A stretch of DNA of 64,000 nucleotides from Bacillus sp. KH172YL63 (GTDB lineage Bacteria; Bacillota; Bacilli; Bacillales; Bacillaceae_B): assembly GCF_011398925.1 (NCBI RefSeq), contig NZ_AP022842.1, positions 1,104,001-1,168,000 of the forward strand. Reading direction: 5' to 3'. The position numbers and the translations under genes are program-made. Of this stretch, positions 15,428-23,298 are shown in pieces (positions within the stretch are counted from its first letter, which is position 1; every line of letters begins with the position of its first letter). Under the pieces are notes generated by a model. That model was not told the DNA's origin and ran no database searches. It saw nothing but the letters and a program-made list of their open reading frames with translations.

Positions 15428-15964
15428 TTACTGATATATCAATATTTCATATCCATCTTCGTTCTCTTCGATCAGTGCATTCTTTGGTGAATCCATCAGC
15501 TGCTTTGCATAAATGAAATCAATGGCACATATCCCGGAATGAAATGCTAGAAGCATTGAGAAGTAATGGGAATAATGCGGGAAATGCAGGCATGCATAAA
15601 GTAAAATGCTGTTCAGTACGAAAAAGGGTGCCACCAGGGCAACGAGATAATGGTATTTTGAAATCGGCTGGTCGACTCTCACTGAAAGGATCGGCAGCAG
15701 GTACATTCTCCGGTTGCATTTGAATTTTATCTTTTTCACAAACGGCAGGACCGGAACAATGTGAAAAAATTTATGCAAAGGATAGATGCTCATCAAACCT
15801 GCGAAAAATCCAAAGATATGGCGGTCGTAGAATGCGCTCGGAAAGAGCAGGTTGATCGGTACATATATGAGTGAAAAGACCATCATCATGATGATGGTTG
15901 ACATAAGAAAGACTCTATAAAAACCGAATTGTTTTTCAAGATTAATTGTTTTCCAGCAATGCAT
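15428..15964 (-). CDS. DUF3267-type membrane protein (YhaJ-like)
   Basis: A 178-residue membrane protein with about four hydrophobic segments. Its core contains SIYPLHKFFHIVPVLPF and later ISKYHYLVALVAPFF and AFHSGICAIDFIY, the layout of DUF3267, whose conserved histidines recall membrane metallopeptidases without a proven activity. The start follows GGAGGCG. B. subtilis carries a member of this family close to hpr. An imperfect hairpin with AAGGATGAT arms at 15378-15429 probably ends its transcript. Function unknown. Confidence 0.7.
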   Translation of the reverse strand: MHCWKTINLEKQFGFYRVFLMSTIIMMMVFSLIYVPINLLFPSAFYDRHIFGFFAGLMSIYPLHKFFHIVPVLPFVKKIKFKCNRRMYLLPILSVRVDQPISKYHYLVALVAPFFVLNSILLYACLHFPHYSHYFSMLLAFHSGICAIDFIYAKQLMDSPKNALIEENEDGYEILIYQ

Positions 15965-16152
15965 AAAAAAATCGCCTCCATTAGACGAATTGTGGTGAAT
16001 TAATAAGTGCTTTACATACTTTATTACGATTGCAGAAAAAAATCAATACATTTTAAGATGATTTTTTTCTTCTTTTTTGGGGATGGTTTTGAGGACAGGT
16101 ATGTGATAGTTTTGTACAATAAGAGTAAGAGGAATTTAGTAGGTGATATGCA

Positions 16153-16482
16153 ATGGATGAAGTACTTAAAAGATTAGAGAAACTTGAATATTATCAGCGG
16201 TTGATGGCTGAGATGATACCCGATGAAGGTTACCCGTTTCACCGGCTGATCATCCAAGGAGGCCTGTCTGAGGAAGAGGTTCAGGCGTTTTTACTGTTAT
16301 GTGATAGATTGAGCAAGAAGTTTGAAAAACAAAAAGCGGAAGGATTTGTGTATCATACTCCGCTTTTTAAAGAATTTAAGAATGAGCTCCATCCAAAACT
16401 TGAAGTGAAAGAAGTGGTGGAGAGCTGCTTGGCTCAGGAATTATATCCTGCTCTGATGTATCATTTTAAGAAGAGCCTGTAG
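16153..16482 (+). CDS. yhaI: YhaI-like protein (DUF1878)
   Basis: A soluble helical protein of 109 residues (MDEVLKRLEKLEYYQRLMAE...), matching the DUF1878/YhaI family in size, opening and position next to hpr. No enzyme motif is seen. Its stop codon is separated by one base from the stop codon of hpr on the other strand, with no terminator between, so transcripts of the two genes should overlap at their 3' ends. Confidence 0.85.
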   Translation: MDEVLKRLEKLEYYQRLMAEMIPDEGYPFHRLIIQGGLSEEEVQAFLLLCDRLSKKFEKQKAEGFVYHTPLFKEFKNELHPKLEVKEVVESCLAQELYPALMYHFKKSL

Positions 16483-16483
16483 G

Positions 16484-17107
16484 TCAAGCGAGTTCTTCTT
16501 CATCTTGAAAAAGTTCACCGAGCTTTCCGTTGTCATCGGAGAAATCGTTTTCTATGTTATGAAACGACTTTTCAAAGATTTCCATAAAGTCATTTCCATA
16601 AATGTTCCGAACGACCGTCATCATTTCGATCATTTCAGGGAATTTCCCATATAATTCACGTAATGGGGCAACTCCTTGGAAGATCGAATGACTTTCAGGC
16701 TTGTAATTCTTCATCAGCTCCAGCAGAATTTTTTCCCCTTTATCGGTCAGCTGAATGTACGTATTCCGTTTGTCATTCTCCCGCTTGGAAAACCTCAGGA
16801 GTTCACGCTCCTCCAATTTCTTTGAGAAGTTAAAGGCAGTTGAAACATGCATCACCCCGAATTTGGCCACGTCTGATATGGAAGCACCCTTCAGATGATA
16901 GGCAATCCAGAGAATATGATGCTCGTTGATATTCAGGTCGTATGGCTTGATCCACTGCTGCCAGTCCTTTTCTATGGCCTTCCATAAAGCTTTACTGAGC
17001 TGGGCCATCCTTTGACTGAAAAGCATTGCCTCTTTCAAAGTAAATTCTCTTTCCTTCATCTCATTCACCCACTTTGCTAGAAAATCTTTTTCTGTCATGT
17101 GACGCAT
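16484..17107 (-). CDS. hpr: Hpr/ScoC, MarR-family transition-state regulator
   Basis: A MarR-type winged-helix regulator of about 207 residues. The segments [33 protein letters not shown] and [18 protein letters not shown] are nearly the same as in B. subtilis Hpr, including the recognition helix. Hpr represses extracellular protease genes, peptide uptake and sporulation genes during exponential growth. The start is uncertain: ATG at 17107 lies 3 bases after AAGGA and ATG at 17098 lies 12 bases after it. A cre-like GAAAGCGCTT lies about 85 bases upstream. Confidence 0.93.
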   Translation of the reverse strand: MRHMTEKDFLAKWVNEMKEREFTLKEAMLFSQRMAQLSKALWKAIEKDWQQWIKPYDLNINEHHILWIAYHLKGASISDVAKFGVMHVSTAFNFSKKLEERELLRFSKRENDKRNTYIQLTDKGEKILLELMKNYKPESHSIFQGVAPLRELYGKFPEMIEMMTVVRNIYGNDFMEIFEKSFHNIENDFSDDNGKLGELFQDEEELA

Positions 17108-17189
17108 CGATCCTTGCAAGATAGTATCTCAATTGAACTTCTTTGTTAGCAGTACCAGAATGGTCATTCATCCACCTGTTGAAAAAAAA

Positions 17190-17199
17190 GAAAGCGCTT
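17190..17199 (-). promoter_or_regulatory. Cre-like core upstream of hpr
   Basis: GAAAGCGCTT is the central part of strong CcpA sites (TGAAAGCGCTTTCA), but the outer bases do not match well. It lies in the 225-base gap upstream of hpr, a region otherwise without visible features. Confidence 0.3.
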
Positions 17200-17344
17200 A
17201 TATTTTATTATGCCAATAAAACAATAATTAATAAAGACTAAATTGACAAAATTTTTCGAAGTATATAATTTCTGGGGGTGGAATGTTAGGTATGACATGG
17301 GTGAAACCCTGTATGTACGGATAATTTTTTTTATAAAAAAGAAA

Positions 17345-17373
17345 ATTCCCCGGCCGTATACAGGCAGGGGAAA
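17345..17373 (-). terminator. Terminator of yhaH
   Basis: TTCCCCTGCC and GGCCGGGGAA pair imperfectly around TGTATAC; on the minus strand a T-rich run follows, seven bases after the yhaH stop. Confidence 0.75.
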
Positions 17374-17379
17374 GCTAGA

Positions 17380-17751
17380 TCATTGATTTGTCGGATTCGC
17401 CGAATTGATTGATTTCTCAAGGTCTTCGATCGTTCGTTGGATGGACTGGATTTCTTCCTGGAGACGCTGGTTATTCGGTTCGGTGGAAGCCTGCCATTGC
17501 TTGAATGAGGCCTGAAGATCCTTGGAAAGCTGAAGGACCGTTTCTTTTCCTTCCTGTGAAAGGGTGCCGATGGATTCCTTTAGTTCACCGATGTGCATCT
17601 TCATTTCTTCGATGACTTCGTTCCAGTCATCTTTCTTTTCTTTGATTTGAGCACGGATTTCTTTTCCGGATGAAGGGGAAGTCAGCAGTGAAGCCAATCC
17701 TCCAACCACTCCTCCGATCAAAAGGCCGTAAGCAAGAGATTTCTTATTCAT
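17380..17751 (-). CDS. yhaH: YtxH-domain protein (YhaH)
   Basis: A 123-residue protein with one N-terminal membrane segment of YtxH type (AYGLLIGGVVGGLASLLTSPSSGKE) and a long polar coiled-coil tail. YtxH proteins are general-stress or envelope-associated proteins of unclear action. The ATG at 17751 has correct spacing after GAGGTGA, while the in-frame ATG at 17757 is too close to it. It lies upstream of hpr on the same strand, but its own terminator keeps it separate. Confidence 0.85.
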   Translation of the reverse strand: MNKKSLAYGLLIGGVVGGLASLLTSPSSGKEIRAQIKEKKDDWNEVIEEMKMHIGELKESIGTLSQEGKETVLQLSKDLQASFKQWQASTEPNNQRLQEEIQSIQRTIEDLEKSINSANPTNQ

Positions 17752-17916
17752 TGTCATTCACCTCGATATACTATGTCTATAATACTATATTTCTACAATC
17801 ATTATGTATTCTCCTTTTCCCTTTTAACACAGATTGAAACAAGACGGCTCATATCTTCCCTTGCAAGCGCATAAAATAAAAGAAAAGAGGTGGTGGAGGG
17901 GGGAGGTCCTGACGCA

Positions 17917-18111
17917 ATGGACGGGATAATCTTTGGTTTCTTTGCTCTCAGTGGCGTACTTTTTTTAAGCATGGTGTATAACTTTATCAGCATTCAAAGA
18001 CCCGGCATGTATCCTCCTAAGAATATATTGAAAAAACGTGCAACGATCATGGGGTCCGGCGGGGTGATCACGTTTCTCATCGGTATCCTCTTGTGGTTTG
18101 CAGTCAGTTGA
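17917..18111 (+). CDS. Small two-helix membrane protein, 64 residues
   Basis: The product starts MDGIIFGFFALSGVLFLSMV, has a basic loop (KNILKKRATIMG) and ends with a second hydrophobic helix (VITFLIGILLWFAV). GGGGGAGGT lies nine bases before the ATG at 17917. The gene is convergent with trpP and shares its terminator. I do not recognise the family; it is probably an uncharacterised Bacillus membrane protein. Confidence 0.72.
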   Translation: MDGIIFGFFALSGVLFLSMVYNFISIQRPGMYPPKNILKKRATIMGSGGVITFLIGILLWFAVS

Positions 18112-18114
18112 TAG

Positions 18115-18152
18115 AAAAAAGCCCTCCATTTCTGCGCAATGGAGGGCTTTTC
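18115..18152. terminator. Bidirectional terminator between the 64-residue gene and trpP
   Basis: AAAAGCCCTCCATT pairs with AATGGAGGGCTTTT around a 7-base loop. Confidence 0.9.
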
Positions 18153-18163
18153 TATGATTTCAA

Positions 18164-18700
18164 TCAGGACAGCTGTTCTGATGTGACAGCTTCCTGAATG
18201 GATGAGCGTTTTAAAATACCGTTGATGATCGGATACACAACGAACATCGCTCCGGCGTTCACAAGTGTTGCCGGAAGGACCACTGCTGCGAATAGAGCGA
18301 AGAACGCGCCAGGCAGACCAACGATCACATATGCGGAAAGCAGGAATACACTTCCTGATACCAGTGTACCGATTGCGGTAAGAACGGATGCACCTACCAA
18401 TGAACGGGTGATTTTCTTTGTTGCAAGGAATAATCCGTAAAACACGAAGGCTGTGATCGGCTTATCGATCAGGTTTGGCAGGAATCCACCAGGGAATTGT
18501 GTTGTCAATCCTGAAATGACGCCTGTCAGCAGACCTAACAGCAATACGTTTTTCTTTGCCGGGAATAAAATAATGCCGAGAAACATCATCGTAAGCATCA
18601 TGTCCGGCTTCATTCCTAAGAAAATTCCGGGGATCACTGTGTGCAGGACCGCCCCGATCCCAACTAATAATGATAGGGATACAAGTGTTTTTGTATTCAT
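18164..18700 (-). CDS. trpP: TrpP, tryptophan transport protein
   Basis: A membrane protein of 178 residues with five to six helices; the segments GMKPDMMLTMMFLGIILFPAKKN and GLTTQFPGGFLPNLIDKP mark the TrpP (YhaG) family of tryptophan importers. Its messenger carries a long run of NAG triplets over the ribosome site, the hallmark of translational repression by TRAP when tryptophan is abundant. It is monocistronic, with its own terminator. Confidence 0.92.
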   Translation of the reverse strand: MNTKTLVSLSLLVGIGAVLHTVIPGIFLGMKPDMMLTMMFLGIILFPAKKNVLLLGLLTGVISGLTTQFPGGFLPNLIDKPITAFVFYGLFLATKKITRSLVGASVLTAIGTLVSGSVFLLSAYVIVGLPGAFFALFAAVVLPATLVNAGAMFVVYPIINGILKRSSIQEAVTSEQLS

Positions 18701-18702
18701 TT

Positions 18703-18747
18703 CTCATCTCTCCTCAACTAAACTGAACTTTTGTACTGCTTCTCCTG
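18703..18747 (-). promoter_or_regulatory. TRAP-binding NAG repeats over the trpP ribosome site
   Basis: Read on the minus strand, AAG, CAG, TAG, GAG, GAG and GAG follow each other with exactly two bases between (complement triplets at 18728, 18723, 18718, 18713, 18708 and 18703). Three more NAG triplets lie just upstream (18736-18747). The repeats cover the Shine-Dalgarno GAGGAGAG and end two bases before the ATG. TRAP bound here would block ribosome entry, as known for B. subtilis trpP. Confidence 0.88.
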
Positions 18748-18824
18748 ATGTGCACTATTGCCATCAGCGAAAAGATAGGTACATTATAACACATCGATGG
18801 ATGTTGTCAAAAGTGCCGCAATCG

Positions 18825-18872
18825 TAAAAAGAGCCTGAACCCCTTGATGAAAGGGGAACAAGCTCTCTTTTA
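18825..18872 (-). terminator. Terminator of hit
   Basis: AGAGC and GCTCT arms enclose CCCCTT / AAGGGG, with T/A runs at both ends; it lies just past the hit stop on the minus strand. Confidence 0.75.
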
Positions 18873-18874
18873 GT

Positions 18875-19297
18875 TTATGACAGATGCCCTTTGATGGAAT
18901 CGGCAATTTCCTTCAGTTCTTCTTGTGTGTAGTCGTCGTTATGTGTTTTCCATACGGCGCCGAAGCCGTCTCCGTTTCCGTAGCGTGGAATGAAGTGCAT
19001 ATGGAAGTGAAAGACCGATTGACCGGCTTCTTCTCCAGCATTGCTCAACAGATTCATGCCGACCGGATTGAATTCAGCTTTTATACTGTTGGCGATTTTT
19101 GGTGCAACAGAGAATAAATGACTCGAGATATCCGGTGTAAGCTCGTATACGTTTTCCTTATGTACTTTCGGGATCAGGAGCGTATGCCCTTTCGTCACCT
19201 GGCTGATGTCAAGGAAAGCAAGGACGTGCTCATCTTCATACACTTTCATTGCCGGGATGTCACCATCGATGATTTTACAAAAAATACAGTCACTCAT
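18875..19297 (-). CDS. hit: HIT-family nucleotide hydrolase
   Basis: A 140-residue histidine-triad protein. CIFCKI at residues 4-9 carries the CxxC zinc pair, and HFHMHF at 97-102 is the HxHxH active site. The family hydrolyses nucleoside phosphoramidates or related AMP conjugates. The ATG at 19297 has the best distance from AAAGGTGG; ATG at 19303 and GTG at 19309 are closer alternatives. In Bacillus hit stands next to ecsA in the opposite direction, as here. Confidence 0.93.
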   Translation of the reverse strand: MSDCIFCKIIDGDIPAMKVYEDEHVLAFLDISQVTKGHTLLIPKVHKENVYELTPDISSHLFSVAPKIANSIKAEFNPVGMNLLSNAGEEAGQSVFHFHMHFIPRYGNGDGFGAVWKTHNDDYTQEELKEIADSIKGHLS

Positions 19298-19433
19298 ATT
19301 CATTTCCACCTTTCAGTAATGGTGTATGTATTTTATCATTAATAAGCTCATAAATGAAGAAGAGACAGGAACGATTTTCCTGCCTCTCTTCTAGAAGGGG
19401 TAATACTTTAAGGTTATATGTCAGGCTTCGTTT

Positions 19434-19850
19434 TCTTTGATAAACACCTCATTCGCTAGTAGCTTCGAAAAGTGTTCCATTCCTGGATAGAATGAACGTT
19501 GTTCAATGCGACCATCCCCTTATCTTTTAGCTATTTAAGCAATTAAGACAATAGAAACTGTAAGCCGTCTTGGACAAACACCTCATTTGCTATAAGGATG
19601 ATATGTGTAAATCTCTGGAAACATGAATGACGTTGTGCAAACTGACCATCCCCTTATCTTGTAGGCTAAGAAAGCTTATAAAGTAAGTTGATTCAGTCAT
19701 AATGTGCTTTAACAAACACCTCATTTATCAAAATTTGATGAAATGAATTGTGTGAGTATGTCATTCACTAAGGAAGACGACGAATCCTTCAAGTCGCAAA
19801 CAATAGTGAAATCGGTTAGCTGGTCTTTAACAACCATCCCCTTTTTCTTA
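19434..19850. repeat. Threefold tandem element with two C-rich blocks between hit and ecsA
   Basis: On the plus strand AAACACCTCATT starts at 19442, 19576 and 19714, and CCATCCCCTT starts at 19512, 19646 and 19834. Copies 1 and 2 have a 134-base period with 70 bases between the two blocks; copy 3 has 120 bases between them because of extra sequence holding a stem (TTCACT/AGTGAA around AAGGA/TCCTT). Copies 1 and 2 also share GAATGACGTTGT-like sequence before CCATCCCC. CACCTC is identical to the anti-Shine-Dalgarno of 16S rRNA. No open frame is kept between copies. The rest of 19310-19995 holds only the ecsA leader. Confidence 0.75.
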
Positions 19851-19995
19851 TTGCTGGCCCCTTCTGATATTATGTTGTGCAGATCGTGAAGGAATATGAA
19901 TTCTAAAATATGGTAGTGAGATGGAATCAAACATGCCTTCATCTCAATATTTTGATAAAATAGATACAATACAAGAAGAGAAAGGACGTTGGCTC

Positions 19996-20739
19996 GTGTC
20001 ATTATTAGAAATCAACCACCTGGTGGGAGGATATACCCGCAAGCCTGTACTGAAGGATATTTCCTTTCGCGTAAATGCAAATGAAATCGTCGGCTTGATC
20101 GGCCTGAATGGAGCCGGAAAAAGCACGACCATCAAACATATCATCGGCCTGATGGAGCCTAAGCAAGGTGAGGTTTCCATCAATGGCCATACGTTGAAGA
20201 GCGATGCAGACCTTTATCGGAAGCAATTCTCATACATACCTGAAACACCGATTTTATATGATGAACTCACCCTTGAGGAGCATCTGAGACTGACTGCGAT
20301 GGCATACGGCCTGAGTGAATCAGAGTACAAAGACAGAATCGACAAGCTGTTAAAGGCATATCGCATGGAGAAGAAAATGAACTGGTTCCCTGCTCATTTC
20401 TCAAAAGGAATGAAGCAAAAGGTGATGATCATGTGTGCGTTTCTCATTCAGCCTAGCCTTTATATCATCGACGAGCCGTTTGTAGGTTTGGATCCGCTCG
20501 GGATACAGTCGCTGCTGGATTGGATGGAAGAAATGAAGAGAAACGGTGCAGGCATCCTCATGTCGACACACATTTTGGCCACGGCAGAAAGATACTGCGA
20601 TTCCTTCATCATCCTTCATGAAGGGAAAATCAGGGCAAAGGGGACGCTTGGTGAACTTCGCAAGGAATTCGCGATGCCGGATGCGACGTTGGATGATATT
20701 TATATCCAGCTGACGAAGGAAGAGTCTCATGATGAATAA
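19996..20739 (+). CDS. ecsA: EcsA, ABC transporter ATP-binding protein
   Basis: ATPase of 247 residues, the same length as B. subtilis EcsA. Walker A GLNGAGKS is at 36-43, a signature-like FSKGMKQK and Walker B LYIIDEPFVGLDP follow. The GTG at 19996 lies nine bases after AAAGGA; upstream in-frame starts lack such a site. EcsAB influences protein secretion, sporulation and competence and affects the intramembrane protease RasP; the exported substrate is not firmly known. It overlaps ecsB by 11 bases. Confidence 0.93.
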   Translation: MSLLEINHLVGGYTRKPVLKDISFRVNANEIVGLIGLNGAGKSTTIKHIIGLMEPKQGEVSINGHTLKSDADLYRKQFSYIPETPILYDELTLEEHLRLTAMAYGLSESEYKDRIDKLLKAYRMEKKMNWFPAHFSKGMKQKVMIMCAFLIQPSLYIIDEPFVGLDPLGIQSLLDWMEEMKRNGAGILMSTHILATAERYCDSFIILHEGKIRAKGTLGELRKEFAMPDATLDDIYIQLTKEESHDE

Positions 20740-21958
20740 TGTGGAGAGTATCTGGAAGAAACGAATCGTAGAGTATAATCAAGAACTGCAGAAATATTTA
20801 AAGTACATGTTCAACGACCATTTATTGTTTGTCCTGATTTTCGCATTGGGGGGAGGAGCCTTTACGTATAATCAATGGGTCAAAACGCTTGACCCTGGCT
20901 TTCCCGCCCCGCTGATCATGGCGGTCATACTCGGATTCCTGCTTGCTTGGAGCCCAGTCTATACATTCCTGAGGGAAGCGGATGCCGTCTTTCTTTTACC
21001 ACTTGAAGGACGCCTGACAAGCTACTTCACAAAGTGTATCTGGATCAGCTTCATGTTCCAGTCGTACATCCTTCTCTTGGCGCTTGCAGCCCTGATGCCG
21101 ATGTATGTGGCCGTATCAGGTAACAGTTTCAGGACTTTCTTTCCACTGCTTGGCCTAGTTGGCATCCTGAAAGTATGGAATCTTTATGTGCGCTGGTTCA
21201 TGCTGAGATATCAGGAAAAAGAAGCCCATTGGATAGACAGCTCGATCCGCTTCCTGTTAAGCGGGGCACTCGTCTTTCTTATCTTATCGGGAGCGGTCCT
21301 GTGGATGCCGAGCGTGCTCGCCGTCTCCATGCTTGGGTATGCCCTGTATTTCCATCAAGCCACAAAAGGAAAGAACCTTAAATGGGACACATTGATCAAT
21401 CTGGAAGAACAACGGATGCTGATGTTTTACCGAATTGCCAATATGTTCACCGATGTTCCGAAGCTAAAAGGAAAGGTGCACCGGAGAAAATGGCTTGATC
21501 TGTTCGTACGGACTCCTTTTTCACAGTCATCTACATACCGTTATCTCTACATGAGATCATTGGTGAGGACGAGTGAATATTCCGGACTATACATTCGCCT
21601 GACCGTCATCGGGGTGTTGTTGATTTATTTCAACTCATCATTTATCTTCAGCATCCTGACCGCCCTGGTATTCTTGTATTTAACAGCTTTCCAGCTGATC
21701 CCGTTATACAAGCGGTATGATTATAAAATATGGGTGCTCATCTACCCGGTTTCAAGGGAATTGAAGACAACCTCTTTTCAAAAGATCATCGGGCAGTCGA
21801 TGATGGTCCAGGCGGCTGTATTTTCCCTGCCTCTCCTGGTGAAGGGAGCCTGGCTCGAATCATTGATCACCCTGATAGCCGGTTTGACCCTTTCACTTTT
21901 CTTCAGTCAATTCTATCTGGTACAAAGGTTGAAGAAGATGGAAGAAACACTGTTTTAG
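20729..21958 (+). CDS. ecsB: EcsB, ABC transporter permease
   Basis: Integral membrane protein of 409 residues with about nine to ten hydrophobic segments and a basic N-terminus (MMNNVESIWKKRIVEYNQELQKY), matching EcsB in length and in the motif FLREADAVFLLPLEGR. It is read from an ATG inside the end of ecsA, so EcsA and EcsB are made together. It forms the membrane channel of the exporter. Confidence 0.92.
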   Translation: MMNNVESIWKKRIVEYNQELQKYLKYMFNDHLLFVLIFALGGGAFTYNQWVKTLDPGFPAPLIMAVILGFLLAWSPVYTFLREADAVFLLPLEGRLTSYFTKCIWISFMFQSYILLLALAALMPMYVAVSGNSFRTFFPLLGLVGILKVWNLYVRWFMLRYQEKEAHWIDSSIRFLLSGALVFLILSGAVLWMPSVLAVSMLGYALYFHQATKGKNLKWDTLINLEEQRMLMFYRIANMFTDVPKLKGKVHRRKWLDLFVRTPFSQSSTYRYLYMRSLVRTSEYSGLYIRLTVIGVLLIYFNSSFIFSILTALVFLYLTAFQLIPLYKRYDYKIWVLIYPVSRELKTTSFQKIIGQSMMVQAAVFSLPLLVKGAWLESLITLIAGLTLSLFFSQFYLVQRLKKMEETLF

Positions 21959-22011
21959 TGAAACGATCCTTCAGGCACAAACGTATAGTATAAAAAGGAT
22001 GGTGGTTTTCT

Positions 22012-22716
22012 TTGAACCGTGAGAAAGAAGAGCTTGAAGCATGGAAGCGGAAATATACGAGAAAATCTTCGGTATTTCAAAGGTTTTCAAAGCAGGCGCA
22101 GACGAAAGTGAACGGATGGATCCCGGAAAAAGCCCATAAAATCGTGACGGAAAGCATCAAGAAAATGGTGGAAGCCACACTAAAGGGGAGCGAATGGGTG
22201 TCGCTTCAAACGATTACGGTAAAACCGAACCTGGATGAGCGGGATGCTCTAATGAAAGAACGGATGGAATTTTACAGGAAAGCTGCGACCATTGAAGGCG
22301 CAGGGACAGGGGCCGGTGGGATCTTCCTTGGACTGGCAGATTTCCCGCTGCTTCTGTCCATCAAGATGAAGTTCCTAAGTGAATGCGCTGCGATTCATGG
22401 ATATGATCCAAGACAATACGAAGAACGATTATTTCTTCTGCACGTCTTTCAGCTGGCCTACTCGAGTGATTCCCATAAAAGGGATGTCCTCCGGGTCATC
22501 GAAAACTGGGAGGAAGAGAAGGAAAAACTGAAAGATCTTGATTGGAAAACCTTTCAACAGGAATACCGGGACTATATCGACTTTGTAAAAATGCTGCAGC
22601 TCATCCCGGGAGTCGGGGCAGTCGTCGGGGCATATGCGAACTATCAGCTCCTCGATCAGCTTGGAGAGGTGGCAAAATTTGCTTATCGGATCCGGTACTT
22701 TCATGAGATAGAATAG
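22012..22716 (+). CDS. ecsC: EcsC-family protein
   Basis: A 234-residue protein with the EcsC core EGAGTGAGGIFLGLADFPLLLSIKMKFLSECAAIHGYD and the later LQLIPGVGAVVGAYANYQLLDQLG, two short hydrophobic segments that may touch the membrane. The start is a TTG after AAAGGATGG. It is the third gene of the ecs operon, after a 53-base gap, and ends at a terminator. Biochemical role unknown. Confidence 0.9.
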   Translation: MNREKEELEAWKRKYTRKSSVFQRFSKQAQTKVNGWIPEKAHKIVTESIKKMVEATLKGSEWVSLQTITVKPNLDERDALMKERMEFYRKAATIEGAGTGAGGIFLGLADFPLLLSIKMKFLSECAAIHGYDPRQYEERLFLLHVFQLAYSSDSHKRDVLRVIENWEEEKEKLKDLDWKTFQQEYRDYIDFVKMLQLIPGVGAVVGAYANYQLLDQLGEVAKFAYRIRYFHEIE

Positions 22717-22728
22717 GCATGGAGAGAG

Positions 22729-22757
22729 AAGGTCGAGCGAAGGCGTCGACCTTTTTC
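22729..22757 (+). terminator. Terminator of ecsABC
   Basis: AAGGTCGA pairs with TCGACCTT around a 9-base loop, with a T run following. Confidence 0.82.
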
Positions 22758-22819
22758 CTTACAATCCGTTATTGTTGTTTGGATGTAAGGAGATACAGCG
22801 CAGTAAAGAGGTGTATAGT

Positions 22820-23230
22820 ATGATGAATAAACGGAAAAAAGGATTGAAAATACTCGGGCTCTTCCTGTTTTCAGTTTTCTTCTTTGGAGCAGGGGTATCA
22901 CATTTCATCGAGGCACAGGGATTTGCGAAGATGATCCCGCCTTTCATTCCCTTGAAGGAAGAACTCGTCTATATCACGGGAATCATTGAATTCCTGCTGG
23001 CATTTTTATTATTGATTCCGAAGACCAGGGAAAAGGCCGGGATCATCACCGCGATTTATTTGGTACTTATTTTCCCAGCAAATATATATGCTGCCATGAA
23101 AGGAATCCCTGCACCGGGACAGGAGGAAACAAATCACCTCCTCCTTTGGATCAGGCTATTGTTCCAGCCGCTCCTGATCTGGTGGGTCCTGTCTGTGAGC
23201 AAAGTGGAGCAGCAGCACCGGTTTTATTAG
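22820..23230 (+). CDS. DoxX-like membrane protein
   Basis: A 136-residue protein with four hydrophobic segments; FFGAGVSHFIEAQGFAKMIPPFIP and YITGIIEFLLAFLLLIPKTREKAG match the DoxX/DoxD-like family, in which members serve as quinone-linked or redox-related membrane subunits or are uncharacterised. The ATG at 22820 follows AAAGAGGTG. It is not part of the usual ecsC-yhaA order of B. subtilis, so it is a local insertion. Function unknown. Confidence 0.8.
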   Translation: MMNKRKKGLKILGLFLFSVFFFGAGVSHFIEAQGFAKMIPPFIPLKEELVYITGIIEFLLAFLLLIPKTREKAGIITAIYLVLIFPANIYAAMKGIPAPGQEETNHLLLWIRLLFQPLLIWWVLSVSKVEQQHRFY

Positions 23231-23247
23231 AATTGAAAGAAAAAAAC

Positions 23248-23298
23248 CAAACGCTTCGGATGTTGCAAAAGTCCGAATGGGTTTGGTTTTTGTTTTTA
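23248..23298. terminator. Bidirectional terminator between the DoxX gene and yhaA
   Basis: AAAAACCAAAC and GTTTGGTTTTT form the outer stem, with TTCGGA/TCCGAA inside, serving both convergent genes. Confidence 0.85.

Noticed and set aside
19721..20002. A minus-strand open frame of 93 codons starting inside ecsA, and a 44-codon frame with a faint likeness to the checkpoint protein Sda (MRCL start, ES-YF).
   Set aside because: No ribosome site of correct spacing, and the neighbouring copies of the repeat change frame (75 versus 71 bases), so coding selection is not supported.
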